Below, piece after piece: positions 25,382-33,346 of a stretch of DNA of 64,000 nt. Within the stretch, counting starts at the first letter, position 1; every line of letters starts with the position of its first letter. The notes beneath the pieces were generated by a model. The model saw only the letters and a list, made by a program, of their open reading frames with translations. It was not told the DNA's origin and made no database searches. The position numbers and the translations under genes were made by a program. This DNA is from a candidate division NC10 bacterium CSP1-5. Lineage in GTDB: Bacteria; Methylomirabilota; Methylomirabilia; Methylomirabilales; CSP1-5. The stretch spans positions 84,696-148,695 of the forward strand of contig LDXR01000006.1 in the NCBI GenBank assembly GCA_001443495.1, in the 5' to 3' direction.

Positions 25382-26560
25382 ATGCTGGATCCGCAAAAGC
25401 AGGCCCTGATCAAAGAGGTCGAGCGGCTCAAGCCCGAACTCCTCGAGATCAGCCGCTTCCTCCATGCCAATCCCGAACTGGCCTTTGAGGAGCACAAGGC
25501 GGTCGAGCGACTTAGCCGGACGATGGAGAAGCACGGCTTCTCCGTCGAGCGATCCGTGGCGGGACTGGACACCGCCTTTACCGCTTCCCGCGCCTCGGCC
25601 GAGGGGCCCACCATTGCCTTCCTGGCCGAATACGACGCCCTTCCCGGACTCGGCCACGCCTGCGGTCACAACCTCATTGCGGCCGGCTCGGTGGGGGCCG
25701 CCTTGGCCCTGAAGGCGGCCTTGGGCGAGGTGGATGGCCGCGTGCTGGTCGTGGGATGTCCGGCGGAGGAGAAGGGGGGCGGCAAGATCCCCCTGGTGGA
25801 CTCGGGGGTGTTTCAGGGTGTCGATGCCGCGATGCTGGTCCACCCGAGCAACCGGACCGAGATCGTGAAGAGGGCTCTCGGGATGCGGGACGTCCAGGTG
25901 GAATTCTTCGGCAAGGCGTCGCATGCCGCGGCGACACCCCATCTCGGGCGGAACGCGCTCGATGCCGTCATCCTCGCCTTCAACAACGTCAACGCGCTTC
26001 GGCAACAGATACGGCCGGACGCCCGGATCCACGGGATCATCACCCACGGCGGCAAGGCTCCGAACATCATCCCCGATCATGCGGCGGCCCTCTTCTACGT
26101 TCGGGCGTTGGACATGGCATACCTGGAGGAGATCTACCAGAAGGTGCTGGGCTGTTTCGAGGCGGCCGCCATGGCCACGGGGACCAGACACCAGGTCAAG
26201 CGGGCGGGGTCTGACTACCACCCGCACAAGGTGAACTATGCCCTCGGCGAACTCTTCCGGAAGAACCTCGAGGCGTTGGGTGCTCAGGTCGATCAGGGAC
26301 CAGAGGATCAGGACCTGGGATCGACCGATGTAGGAAACGTCAGTCAGGCTGTTCCCACCGTTCAACCGATGATCGCCATCTGCGGCCCGAGCGTCGCCTG
26401 CCACATGCCTGAGTTCGCCGTGGCCTCTGCGTCACGTGCCGGGGAGGAGGGGATGCTCCTGGCGGCTACCGCCATGGCCCTCACCGGCCTGGATCTACTG
26501 AGAGACCGGGATGCCTTGCGCCGGGTCAAGCAAGAGTTTGCGGGAGGGACGCGTCCCTGA
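25382..26560 (+). CDS. M20-family amidohydrolase (AbgB/aminoacylase-like)
   Basis: A 392-residue metallo-amidohydrolase. Metal motifs are GHACGHNLIA near residue 92, then PAEEKGGGKIP (catalytic Glu), with a dimerisation domain in the middle containing GKASHAAATP. The M20D subgroup cleaves N-acyl amino acids or aminobenzoyl-glutamate. The start follows CGGAGG. Its 3' end overlaps the probable CTG start of anmK, and the run of genes behind it concerns cell-wall amino sugars and D-amino acids, so a muropeptide-derived substrate is plausible but not shown. Confidence 0.85.
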   Translation: MLDPQKQALIKEVERLKPELLEISRFLHANPELAFEEHKAVERLSRTMEKHGFSVERSVAGLDTAFTASRASAEGPTIAFLAEYDALPGLGHACGHNLIAAGSVGAALALKAALGEVDGRVLVVGCPAEEKGGGKIPLVDSGVFQGVDAAMLVHPSNRTEIVKRALGMRDVQVEFFGKASHAAATPHLGRNALDAVILAFNNVNALRQQIRPDARIHGIITHGGKAPNIIPDHAAALFYVRALDMAYLEEIYQKVLGCFEAAAMATGTRHQVKRAGSDYHPHKVNYALGELFRKNLEALGAQVDQGPEDQDLGSTDVGNVSQAVPTVQPMIAICGPSVACHMPEFAVASASRAGEEGMLLAATAMALTGLDLLRDRDALRRVKQEFAGGTRP

Positions 26561-27735
26561 AGGTCATTGGGCTCATGTCCGGGACCTCGGCGGACGGGAT
26601 TGACGCGGCCCTGGTGGAGATCACCAGGGAGGGCAATCAGCCTGCGGTCACTCTCCTCCATTTCGAACGTCGCCCCTATCCCTCGGGGATCCGGGATCGG
26701 ATTCTCCGGCTTGCTGACCATCCTGACGCCCTCCGCGAAGTCTGCCGCCTCAACGCGCTGCTGGGAGAGCTTTTTGCCCAGGCAGTTCTCGATCTCGTGG
26801 AGGCGGCTCGCATGTCTGTGACCGAGGTGACCCTCATCGGCTCCCACGGCCAGACCGTGTGCCATCTCCCGATCCCGGTCGCCGAGGGAAATCTCCTGCT
26901 CAGGTCCACCCTCCAGATCGGCGAGCCCTGTGTCATCGCCGAGCGCACCGGACGTTCAACCGTGGCCGACTTCCGCCCGCGAGACATTGCGGCCGGAGGG
27001 GAGGGGGCGCCGCTTACCCCCTATCCTCATTCCCTCCTCTTTCGACATCCCGACCGGTGCCGCGTGATCGTCAACCTGGGTGGAATCTCCAATCTGACCG
27101 TCCTCCCCCCCGGTGGTATTTCTCACGACATCGTGGCCTTCGACGCCGGGCCCGGCAATGTCCTGATCGATGGTGTGGTGCGACGGCTGAGTGGCGGGAC
27201 GGCAGAGTACGACGTCGATGGAACCTGGGCCGCATCAGGAAACGTGCGCCAGGATCTCCTGAAGCGATGGCTCGGCCACCCCTTTTTCCGTCGTCCTCCC
27301 CCGCGGAGTGCCGGCCAGGAGGAGTTTGGCCCTCGGATGGTGGAAGAGATACTGGTCCAAGCGGAACAGGAGCGCATGCCTCCGGCGGACCTGGTCGCGA
27401 CGGTCTCTGCCTTCTCGGTGGAAGCGGTGGTGCAGAGCCTCGAGGCGCATGTCTTTCCGCGACACACGGTGGAGGAGGTCCTGCTGTGTGGCGGCGGGGT
27501 CCAAAATCGGTGGCTCAGAGAGGCCCTCAAGGTCCGCCTGGCCCCCCGCCCGGTTCGTGCGACCGATGATGTCGGCTTTCCCGCACGGGCGGTCGAGGCG
27601 ACGGCGTTTGCCATCCTCGCGTATCTCACCTTCACGGGACACGTGGGCAACGTGCCCTCCGCCACCGGGGCGAGACACGCGGTCCCTCTGGGAAAGATCA
27701 TTCCCGGGAAGGGCTATGCGGGGATGGTCTCGTGA
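26557..27735 (+). CDS. anmK: Anhydro-N-acetylmuramic acid kinase AnmK
   Basis: A 392-residue kinase (if begun at CTG 26557) that cleaves and phosphorylates anhydro-MurNAc to MurNAc-6-phosphate during peptidoglycan recycling. Motifs are [48 protein letters not shown] and [11 protein letters not shown]. The family normally begins with six residues before MSGTS. Here those (KVIGL after the initiator) are present only if translation begins at CTG, which has GGGAGGG 8 nt upstream and overlaps the previous stop as CTGA. ATG 26575 is the conventional alternative but lacks a ribosome site. Confidence 0.93.
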   Translation: MKVIGLMSGTSADGIDAALVEITREGNQPAVTLLHFERRPYPSGIRDRILRLADHPDALREVCRLNALLGELFAQAVLDLVEAARMSVTEVTLIGSHGQTVCHLPIPVAEGNLLLRSTLQIGEPCVIAERTGRSTVADFRPRDIAAGGEGAPLTPYPHSLLFRHPDRCRVIVNLGGISNLTVLPPGGISHDIVAFDAGPGNVLIDGVVRRLSGGTAEYDVDGTWAASGNVRQDLLKRWLGHPFFRRPPPRSAGQEEFGPRMVEEILVQAEQERMPPADLVATVSAFSVEAVVQSLEAHVFPRHTVEEVLLCGGGVQNRWLREALKVRLAPRPVRATDDVGFPARAVEATAFAILAYLTFTGHVGNVPSATGARHAVPLGKIIPGKGYAGMVS

Positions 27736-27742
27736 GCGGTTG

Positions 27743-28477
27743 ATGGAGCGACACCCCTACACCGCTGCCGTGCTTGGGCTGCTCGCCCGGATCGAGGAGA
27801 CGCAGGGACCGGCGATCGCGCATGCGGTCGAAACCATCTTTCGCTCGCTCAAGGGAGGCGGGATTCTCCACGTCTTCGGGAGCGGCCATTCCGTGTCAGT
27901 AGCGCAAGAGGCCTTTCACCGGGCAGGCGGGCTCGTCCCGGTCAACCTGATTCACGAAGTGATGTTGTCTCCGCTCACCCCTCCGGCCATCAGTGGCAGG
28001 ATGGAGCGGGTCCCCGGAGTGGCCGTGATCCTCTTGGATCGCCACGACCTACGGCCCGGCGAGGTCTTGATCGTGATCTCCAACTCCGGGATCAACGCGG
28101 TCCCGGTCGAGATGGCCATTGAGGCCAAGCGGCGGGGGCTTTTCGTGATTGCCCTGACGTCGCTCACCCACTCGACGGCGGTCCCGGCCCGGCACGCCAG
28201 TGGCAAGCGCCTCTTTGAAGTGGCCGATCTGTGCCTGGACAATTGCGGGGAGGAGGGGGACGCCGCCGTGGCCTATGTCGGGTGGGAGGGCAAGGTTGGC
28301 CCCACATCAGTTGTCGCCGGGGCCTTTCTGATGAACCGCCTCTTCTCCGGCGTGGTAGAGCGGTATCTCAGCGAGGGCCTGAGCCCGCCGGTCTATATGA
28401 GCGCCAATCTTCCCGGAGGGGATGAGCACAACCGTCGACTGGAGGAGCGATACCGTGGGCGGATTCCACTCCTCTAG
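27743..28477 (+). CDS. SIS-domain sugar isomerase-like protein (UPF0309 type)
   Basis: A 244-residue single SIS domain. [20 protein letters not shown] near residue 35 and [19 protein letters not shown] near residue 110 are the phosphosugar-binding motifs. UPF0309 proteins are related to, but distinct from, MurQ etherase. Next to anmK it could process MurNAc-6-phosphate or another amino-sugar phosphate; no catalytic assignment can be made. ATG 27743 is 7 nt after the anmK stop; a longer upstream frame shadows anmK. Confidence 0.8.
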   Translation: MERHPYTAAVLGLLARIEETQGPAIAHAVETIFRSLKGGGILHVFGSGHSVSVAQEAFHRAGGLVPVNLIHEVMLSPLTPPAISGRMERVPGVAVILLDRHDLRPGEVLIVISNSGINAVPVEMAIEAKRRGLFVIALTSLTHSTAVPARHASGKRLFEVADLCLDNCGEEGDAAVAYVGWEGKVGPTSVVAGAFLMNRLFSGVVERYLSEGLSPPVYMSANLPGGDEHNRRLEERYRGRIPLL

Positions 28478-29291
28478 CTGGCGAAGGGGGACGCTGGCCC
28501 TCGCGCTCCTCGTACTCCTCCTCCGCCCGGCAGCCGGGGCGTCGCAGGGGCGGGTCGCGACCATCCGCTCGGTGATCGATGGGGACACGGCCGTCCTGGA
28601 AGATGGCAGGCGGATCCGGTATCTGGGGATCAATGCCCCTGAACGAGGTGAAGCCTACTCCGCCGAAGCGACCGCGGTCAACCGACGCCTGACCGAGGGG
28701 AGGCGCGTGAGGCTCGAGCCGGATCAGGAGCTGGAGGATCGGTACCATCGTCTGCTCTTCTATGTCTATGTCGCTGGGGAGATGGTCAATGCGCGATTGA
28801 TCGAAGAGGGGCTCGCCCATCTCTTGGTGATTCCGCCGAACCTCAGACACTACGATCAATTTGTGCAGTTGCAGCGTCAGGCGCGGGCTGCCAGGCGGGG
28901 GATCTGGCGACATCTCACGGGTCCGTTGAAGATCACCTCCCTCCAGGCCAACCCCCCGGGGGATGATCGATCCGATCCAACCGGGGAATACATCCGGATT
29001 GCCAATGTCATCGATGAGGTGGTGGACATCGGCGGCTTTGGCCTCGCTGACCGTCACGGGCACCGGTACACCTTCCCGACTCTGGCGCTCAAGCCGGGTT
29101 ATTCGGTCCTCCTGTTGAGTGGGCGGGGGGTTAACCTCACCGATCCCCGCAAGCAGGTCGTTCTGTACTGGCAGTCCGAGGGCCCCATCTGGAACAACGA
29201 CGGGGATACCGCAACGCTCCGCGCCCCCGATGGGGCGGTCGTGGATGTGTGGGAGCACCGGGGGCGCGTCGCCCGGAAGAGTGGTTCGTGA
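28455..29291 (+). CDS. Secreted thermonuclease-like (SNase) protein with lamin-tail domain
   Basis: A 278-residue exported protein. It has an N-terminal signal (hydrophobic residues 13-26, cleavage near GASQG), then a staphylococcal-nuclease fold at about residues 32-150 with [19 protein letters not shown] and the late [20 protein letters not shown]. The C-terminal 110 residues look like a lamin-tail/LTD beta-sandwich ([21 protein letters not shown]). GTG 28455 is chosen because GGAGGAG sits 7 nt upstream; it overlaps the SIS gene by 23 bp. It probably degrades nucleic acid outside the cytoplasm. Confidence 0.85.
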   Translation: MGGFHSSSWRRGTLALALLVLLLRPAAGASQGRVATIRSVIDGDTAVLEDGRRIRYLGINAPERGEAYSAEATAVNRRLTEGRRVRLEPDQELEDRYHRLLFYVYVAGEMVNARLIEEGLAHLLVIPPNLRHYDQFVQLQRQARAARRGIWRHLTGPLKITSLQANPPGDDRSDPTGEYIRIANVIDEVVDIGGFGLADRHGHRYTFPTLALKPGYSVLLLSGRGVNLTDPRKQVVLYWQSEGPIWNNDGDTATLRAPDGAVVDVWEHRGRVARKSGS

Positions 29292-29341
29292 TCCAACAAA
29301 CCCCATGAACCCGGTCAAGGGTCATCGAAACTGAGGCAATC

Positions 29342-30925
29342 ATGTTTGATCTGATCGTCGCGGGTGCGAGCATCGTGGATGGCAGTGGTTCCCCGCCGCT
29401 GGCAGGGGACATTGCGGTTCACGGGGATCGGATCGCCGCCGTGGGAAAGATCCCCGAAGCGCAAGGCCGACGCGTCATTCGGGCGCAAGGCCTCATCGCC
29501 TGTCCCGGTTTTGTGGATGTGCACTCTCACTCGGACTATTTTCTGTTGCTCAATCCGAGGGCGGAGAGCGCCGTGCGCCAGGGGGTCACCACGGAGATCG
29601 GGGGCAACTGCGGCTATTCGGCGGCGCCGATCTGGGGAGCGTGGGGAGAGGACCGGGCTGAGACCTATCGGGAGGTGTACGGTCTCGACACCCGATGGCA
29701 CGGGGTCCAGGAGTATTTCGCACGGGTGGCCGCCGAGGGGCCCTCCATCAACTTCGGTCTGCTCCTCGGCCACAATACCATTCGCGGCTCCGTCATGGGG
29801 GGAGCCGCAAGACCACCCGACGGGGTGGAGATGGCGGCGATGCTTCAGGCGGTCCGGCAGGGGATGCAGGAGGGGGCGTTAGGCCTCTCCACCGGCCTCA
29901 TCTACGCGCCGGCCTGCTTTGCCTCGGCCGAGGAGCTCGTGGGGTTGGCACGGGTCGCTCGGGAAGAGGGGGGTCTGCTCGCCTGCCACATGCGCAGCGA
30001 GGGGGACGAGCTCCTCGAGGCGATTCGGGAGATTCTCGATGTCGCTCACCGGGCGCAAGTCCCCCTCCAGATTTCCCATCTCAAGACCTCGGGCGAGCGG
30101 AACTGGGGGAAGCTCCGGGGGGCGCTCGGGCTCATTGAAGAGGCGCGCTCGCGCGGCCAGGATGTGTGCGCGGACCGCTATCCCTATACCGCTTCGAACA
30201 CGGGACTGCAGGCGGTCCTGCCGTCGTGGGCGCTCGAGGGGAGCCGCGTCGAGCAGGTGGCTCGATTGCGGGATGCGACGCTCCGAGAGCGGCTGGACCG
30301 GGAGCTCGTCGACCGGCGGTGGGACCGCGTGATGATCGCCGAGGTGACCCGTCCGGAGAACAGGCGGTACGAGGGATTGCGGGTTCATGAGGCGGCGGCC
30401 CTGGCCGGAAAAAACCCGGTCGATTTCGTCTGGGATCTCCTCGGAGAGGAAGAGGCGCGGGTGGACGCGATCTTCTTCACGATGTCCGAGGAGAATCTTG
30501 AGCAGATCCTGACCCGCCCGTATGTCATGGTGGCCTCGGATAGCGGGACCCGGGCCGCCGTCGGTCCGCTGGGCCGGGGCCGGCCCCACCCTCGCACGTT
30601 CGGGACTTTTCCCCGGGTTCTCGGGATGTACGTGCGCGAGAAGCGCCTGATCGATCTTCCTACCGCCATACGGAAGATGACCTTTGACCCCTGCCGACGC
30701 TTCGGCCTGACCGATCGCGGCCTGATCGCCCCCGGCACTCATGCCGATCTCGTCCTTTTTGACCCCGAGGGGGTCCGGGATCGGGCGACCTACGAAGAGC
30801 CGCTCCAGTACCCGGACGGGATCCGCTATGTCCTGGTGAACGGGGCGATCACGGTGGAGGAGGGTGAGCACACCGGTGCACGAGGAGGCCGGGTACTGAG
30901 GCATAGGACAGGGCCCACGGGGTGA
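29342..30925 (+). CDS. N-acyl-D-amino-acid deacylase (D-aminoacylase)
   Basis: A 527-residue amidohydrolase-superfamily enzyme that frees D-amino acids from N-acyl forms. Metal motifs are GFVDVHSHSDYF near residue 58, GGNCGYSAAP (cysteine ligand typical of D-aminoacylases), ISHLKTSG, and the late VASDSGTRA. Length and order fit the family. The stop overlaps the next gene by 4 bp. With the downstream D-glutamate cyclase-like and 5-oxoprolinase-like genes it suggests a route for D-amino acids from peptidoglycan. Confidence 0.9.
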   Translation: MFDLIVAGASIVDGSGSPPLAGDIAVHGDRIAAVGKIPEAQGRRVIRAQGLIACPGFVDVHSHSDYFLLLNPRAESAVRQGVTTEIGGNCGYSAAPIWGAWGEDRAETYREVYGLDTRWHGVQEYFARVAAEGPSINFGLLLGHNTIRGSVMGGAARPPDGVEMAAMLQAVRQGMQEGALGLSTGLIYAPACFASAEELVGLARVAREEGGLLACHMRSEGDELLEAIREILDVAHRAQVPLQISHLKTSGERNWGKLRGALGLIEEARSRGQDVCADRYPYTASNTGLQAVLPSWALEGSRVEQVARLRDATLRERLDRELVDRRWDRVMIAEVTRPENRRYEGLRVHEAAALAGKNPVDFVWDLLGEEEARVDAIFFTMSEENLEQILTRPYVMVASDSGTRAAVGPLGRGRPHPRTFGTFPRVLGMYVREKRLIDLPTAIRKMTFDPCRRFGLTDRGLIAPGTHADLVLFDPEGVRDRATYEEPLQYPDGIRYVLVNGAITVEEGEHTGARGGRVLRHRTGPTG

Positions 30926-31689
30926 GAAGAGTGAAGCGGCCTCGAATTTCCATTACCAGTGAACGATATCCCCCGGGCGAGCAGGCGGGGCCGCAGTACG
31001 ACAGGGTCCGGACGACCTACGCCTGGTGCGTGGCGGAGGCGGGCGGGACCCCCTATGTTCTGCCGTCGGTCGAATACGATCGCGATCTCACGCAGCGATA
31101 TCTTGATTCTGCTGATGGGCTCCTCTTCTCAGGGGGAGAGGACATCCATCCCTCCTTGTACGGCGAGATCGTCCTTGAGAAGTGCGGCGCCATCGACGAA
31201 CAGCGGGACCGGTTTGAGATGGCGCTCCTCCGCGGAGCCCTCGAGCGGGGGATGCCGGTCTTGGGTATCTGCCGGGGGATGCAGCTCATCGCCGTGGCTT
31301 CAGGGGGGAGCCTGTATCAGGATCTGTCGTATTGCGAGCGCGCCGATGCAGGGCATGCCGGCGCGTGGCAACAGAGCGGAGCGACACCATCGGTGCGACT
31401 GATGCCGGGGACCGTCCTGCACCAGATCATCGGGGAAGAGACCGTGCCGGTCAACTGCCATCATCATCAATTGATCAAGCGGCTCGACCAGGCGTGCAGG
31501 GTCAGCGCCGTCTCGCCCGACGGCATGATCGAGGGAATCGAAATGGCAGGCCGTCCGTTTGTCCTCGGGGTGCACTGGCATCCCGAGCGGCTGGCAGCCA
31601 GTGATCTCCGCCACCTGAAGCTGTTCGAGGCGCTGATCCGCGCCGCCTCGGAGTACGCGCACAAGGCCATCTCGCGCGCTCGTTCCTGA
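30922..31689 (+). CDS. Class I glutamine amidotransferase-like gamma-glutamyl hydrolase (peptidase C26)
   Basis: A 255-residue protein of the gamma-glutamyl-gamma-aminobutyrate hydrolase family (PuuD-like). The nucleophile Cys is in GICRGMQLI, and the catalytic His/Glu pair is in GVHWHPERL. An FSGGEDIHP segment is typical of C26. It hydrolyses gamma-glutamyl amides; in this setting gamma-D-glutamyl muropeptide fragments are possible. GTG 30922 gives a GTGA overlap with the deacylase; GTG 30931 is an alternative. Confidence 0.88.
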   Translation: MRRVKRPRISITSERYPPGEQAGPQYDRVRTTYAWCVAEAGGTPYVLPSVEYDRDLTQRYLDSADGLLFSGGEDIHPSLYGEIVLEKCGAIDEQRDRFEMALLRGALERGMPVLGICRGMQLIAVASGGSLYQDLSYCERADAGHAGAWQQSGATPSVRLMPGTVLHQIIGEETVPVNCHHHQLIKRLDQACRVSAVSPDGMIEGIEMAGRPFVLGVHWHPERLAASDLRHLKLFEALIRAASEYAHKAISRARS

Positions 31690-31758
31690 GCCGGTGGCGG
31701 ATGTCCCCCGGGGTGCTTCGCGCATTGAGCAAGGAGCCGGAACGGACAGAAATAATAC

Positions 31759-31787
31759 TTGACAGGGGGCGCAGGGCATCGTATAAA
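31759..31787 (+). promoter_or_regulatory. Consensus sigma-70 promoter
   Basis: TTGACA at 31759-31764 and TATAAA at 31782-31787 with an exact 17-nt spacer. It drives transcription from about 31794 into a structured, terminator-ended segment. Confidence 0.75.
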
Positions 31788-31793
31788 AAGTCC

Positions 31794-31949
31794 TACGCAA
31801 TAGGAGATTATCGGTGACTCGAATGATTCAGATGGCCGTAGTGGGTGTACGTGGCCTCTGCCCCCCGGCGGACGGCCCGTAGCGCCTTGACTGCGGGTTC
31901 TTCGATTCGCCACGGGGCAGAGGGCAAGCGCTCCGTGGCTTTTTATTTT
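31794..31949 (+). ncRNA. Structured small RNA or attenuated leader (unassigned class)
   Basis: About 155 nt between a consensus promoter and an intrinsic terminator. A long hairpin can form from GCCTCTGCCCC (31854-31864) with GGGGCAGAGG-type bases at 31914-31925. Inside it GGCGGA (31867-31872) pairs with TTCGCC (31906-31911), and CCCGTAG pairs with CTGCGGG around an 8-nt loop. The outer 3' arm overlaps the 5' arm of the terminator, so the two folds exclude each other. That is the pattern of a riboswitch or attenuator for the small zinc-ribbon gene at 31990. A free-standing RNA, for example a 6S-like RNA, is the other reading; I see no signature that settles it. Confidence 0.5.
31909..31949 (+). 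terminator. Intrinsic terminator
   Basis: GCCACGGGGC (31909-31918) pairs with GCTCCGTGGC (31930-31939), ten pairs with one wobble and an 11-nt loop, followed by TTTTTATTTT. Confidence 0.8.
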
Positions 31950-31989
31950 GGACGCGTCGCCATGTGGCAGGATGCCTGAGGAGGGGTCG

Positions 31990-32259
31990 ATGGTTCGGAC
32001 GTGTGGATGCGGAGAGGGGATTCGGTCAGTGATAGAGGAGTGGGGCTGTCTGCACTGCGGGGACCCTTGCTGCCCCGCCTGCGGGTATACTCCTGAGGGC
32101 GGCGCCTACTGCCCCGAATGTGCGCAGAGCCTCTTCGATGTGTACACCAGGCGGGCAGTGGTGACACGGTCCAAGCGGATCTCTGCTTGGTGGGAGGCGG
32201 CGGCGGTGCCGCCGGTGCGGCCCCGAACGCAGGCCGCAAACCTTAGACGCTCGCCGTAG
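31990..32259 (+). CDS. Small cysteine-rich zinc-ribbon-like protein
   Basis: An 89-residue protein, unrecognised as a family. It begins VRTCGCGEG and carries CLHC, DPCCPACGY and CPEC, eight or more cysteines suitable for one or two zinc sites, followed by a basic Arg/Pro-rich tail. ATG 31990 is preferred over two earlier in-frame starts because GGAGGGG precedes it by about 4 nt. It lies 40 nt downstream of an intrinsic terminator, so its expression may depend on read-through. Confidence 0.55.
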   Translation: MVRTCGCGEGIRSVIEEWGCLHCGDPCCPACGYTPEGGAYCPECAQSLFDVYTRRAVVTRSKRISAWWEAAAVPPVRPRTQAANLRRSP

Positions 32260-32428
32260 TCCTCGTACCAAGTCCCTCCTTTTCTCTCCTTCAGGGGTTA
32301 CTGGTTCCTCGAAAAAACACCTGCGCCATCGGCGCCGGTCCACTCTTGTGACCATCGGGTGAGCCGGGGTGCCTCGCCTGTCGCGTGAAGAGGTTACACT
32401 GACCACACGTGGGCCCCGGGAGGCCACG

Positions 32429-33226
32429 ATGCCTCAAGCGTCCGGGCTTCATCCGAAAGAGATGCGGGAAAAGATCCGGATCGGTGAGTGGCAGGGCCCT
32501 ACGGCCGGCTGCTGCGACGGGTACGTTCAGGCCAACCTGGTGGTTCTCCCAAAAGCCTTGGCCTACGATTTCCTCCTCTTCTGTCAGCGCAACCCCAAGC
32601 CCTGTCCTCTCCTGGAGGTGACCGATCCCGGTGATCCGGAACCCAGGACGACTGCGCCGGGCACCGATCTCAGGACCGATCTCCCGAGATACCGCGTGTA
32701 CAGGGGCGGCACGTTGGAGCGGGAGTTGACCGATCTCCGTGAGATCTGGCGGGATGATCTGGTGGGCTTTCTCTTGGGTTGCAGCTTTACCTTCGATGTC
32801 GCCCTTCAGCGAGCGGGCGTTCCGGTCCGCCATCTGGAGGAAGGGAAGAACGTCTCGATGTATATCACCAATCGGCCCTGTTGGCCGGCCGGGACCTTGA
32901 GCGGACCGCTCGTGGTTTCCATGCGCCCGATCCCGCCCCCCCTGATCCCTCGAGCGGTCGAGGTAACCGCTCACTTTCCGCTGGCCCATGGAGCCCCAGT
33001 CCATGTGGGCGAGCCCGAGGCGATCGGCATTGCGGATCTGAGCCGACCCCACTTCGGTGACCGGGTCTCGATCCATTCGGGGGAAGTTCCGGTCTTCTGG
33101 GCGTGCGGCGTCACTCCGCAGGCGGTCGCCATGCATGCCAGGCCGGAGCTGATGATCACCCATGCCCCCGGCCACATGTTCATTACCGATCTCCGCGACA
33201 AAGAGCTCGCCCACCCACTCCTGTAA
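32429..33226 (+). CDS. D-glutamate cyclase-like / putative hydro-lyase (DUF1445, UPF0317)
   Basis: A 265-residue protein of normal length for the UPF0317 family. Family features include an early GPTAGCCDGYVQANL, the middle GCSFTFDVAL, MYITNRPC, and the late FWACGVTPQAVA with HAPGHMFITD. The ATG has GGGAGG 6 nt upstream. In vertebrate D-glutamate cyclase (DGLUCY) a domain of this family is fused to a DUF4392 domain. Here a DUF4392 protein is encoded 4 kb downstream with two hydantoinase/5-oxoprolinase genes between, so conversion of D-glutamate to 5-oxo-D-proline is a reasonable proposal. Confidence 0.82.
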   Translation: MPQASGLHPKEMREKIRIGEWQGPTAGCCDGYVQANLVVLPKALAYDFLLFCQRNPKPCPLLEVTDPGDPEPRTTAPGTDLRTDLPRYRVYRGGTLERELTDLREIWRDDLVGFLLGCSFTFDVALQRAGVPVRHLEEGKNVSMYITNRPCWPAGTLSGPLVVSMRPIPPPLIPRAVEVTAHFPLAHGAPVHVGEPEAIGIADLSRPHFGDRVSIHSGEVPVFWACGVTPQAVAMHARPELMITHAPGHMFITDLRDKELAHPLL

Positions 33227-33346
33227 GCCGCTCCCGGTTCTCATCCTGCGCGGGTTGGAACGGCACTAGACGATGTCCGCAGCCCTCGGTATACTCTTAC
33301 GCAGGCTGTGGCAGTACACCTCCGGGACCAATCGTGAGGAAGGCGG

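Noticed and set aside
24254-26404. A 716-codon antisense open frame across shc and the amidohydrolase
   Set aside because: It lies opposite two clear genes in GC-rich DNA, shows no domain and has a composition typical of shadow frames.
27743-28477. MurQ etherase
   Set aside because: Same SIS fold and good context, but shorter and lacking MurQ's characteristic N-terminal and glycine-rich motifs; UPF0309 type instead.
31895-31912. A T-loop-like TTCGATT suggesting a tRNA
   Set aside because: No acceptor, D or anticodon arms can be folded around it. No tRNA gene is evident in the window.
31794-31949. 6S RNA, SRP RNA or tmRNA
   Set aside because: Lacks the closing stem pairing expected of 6S, the SRP loop sequence, and any tRNA-like ends; left as unassigned.
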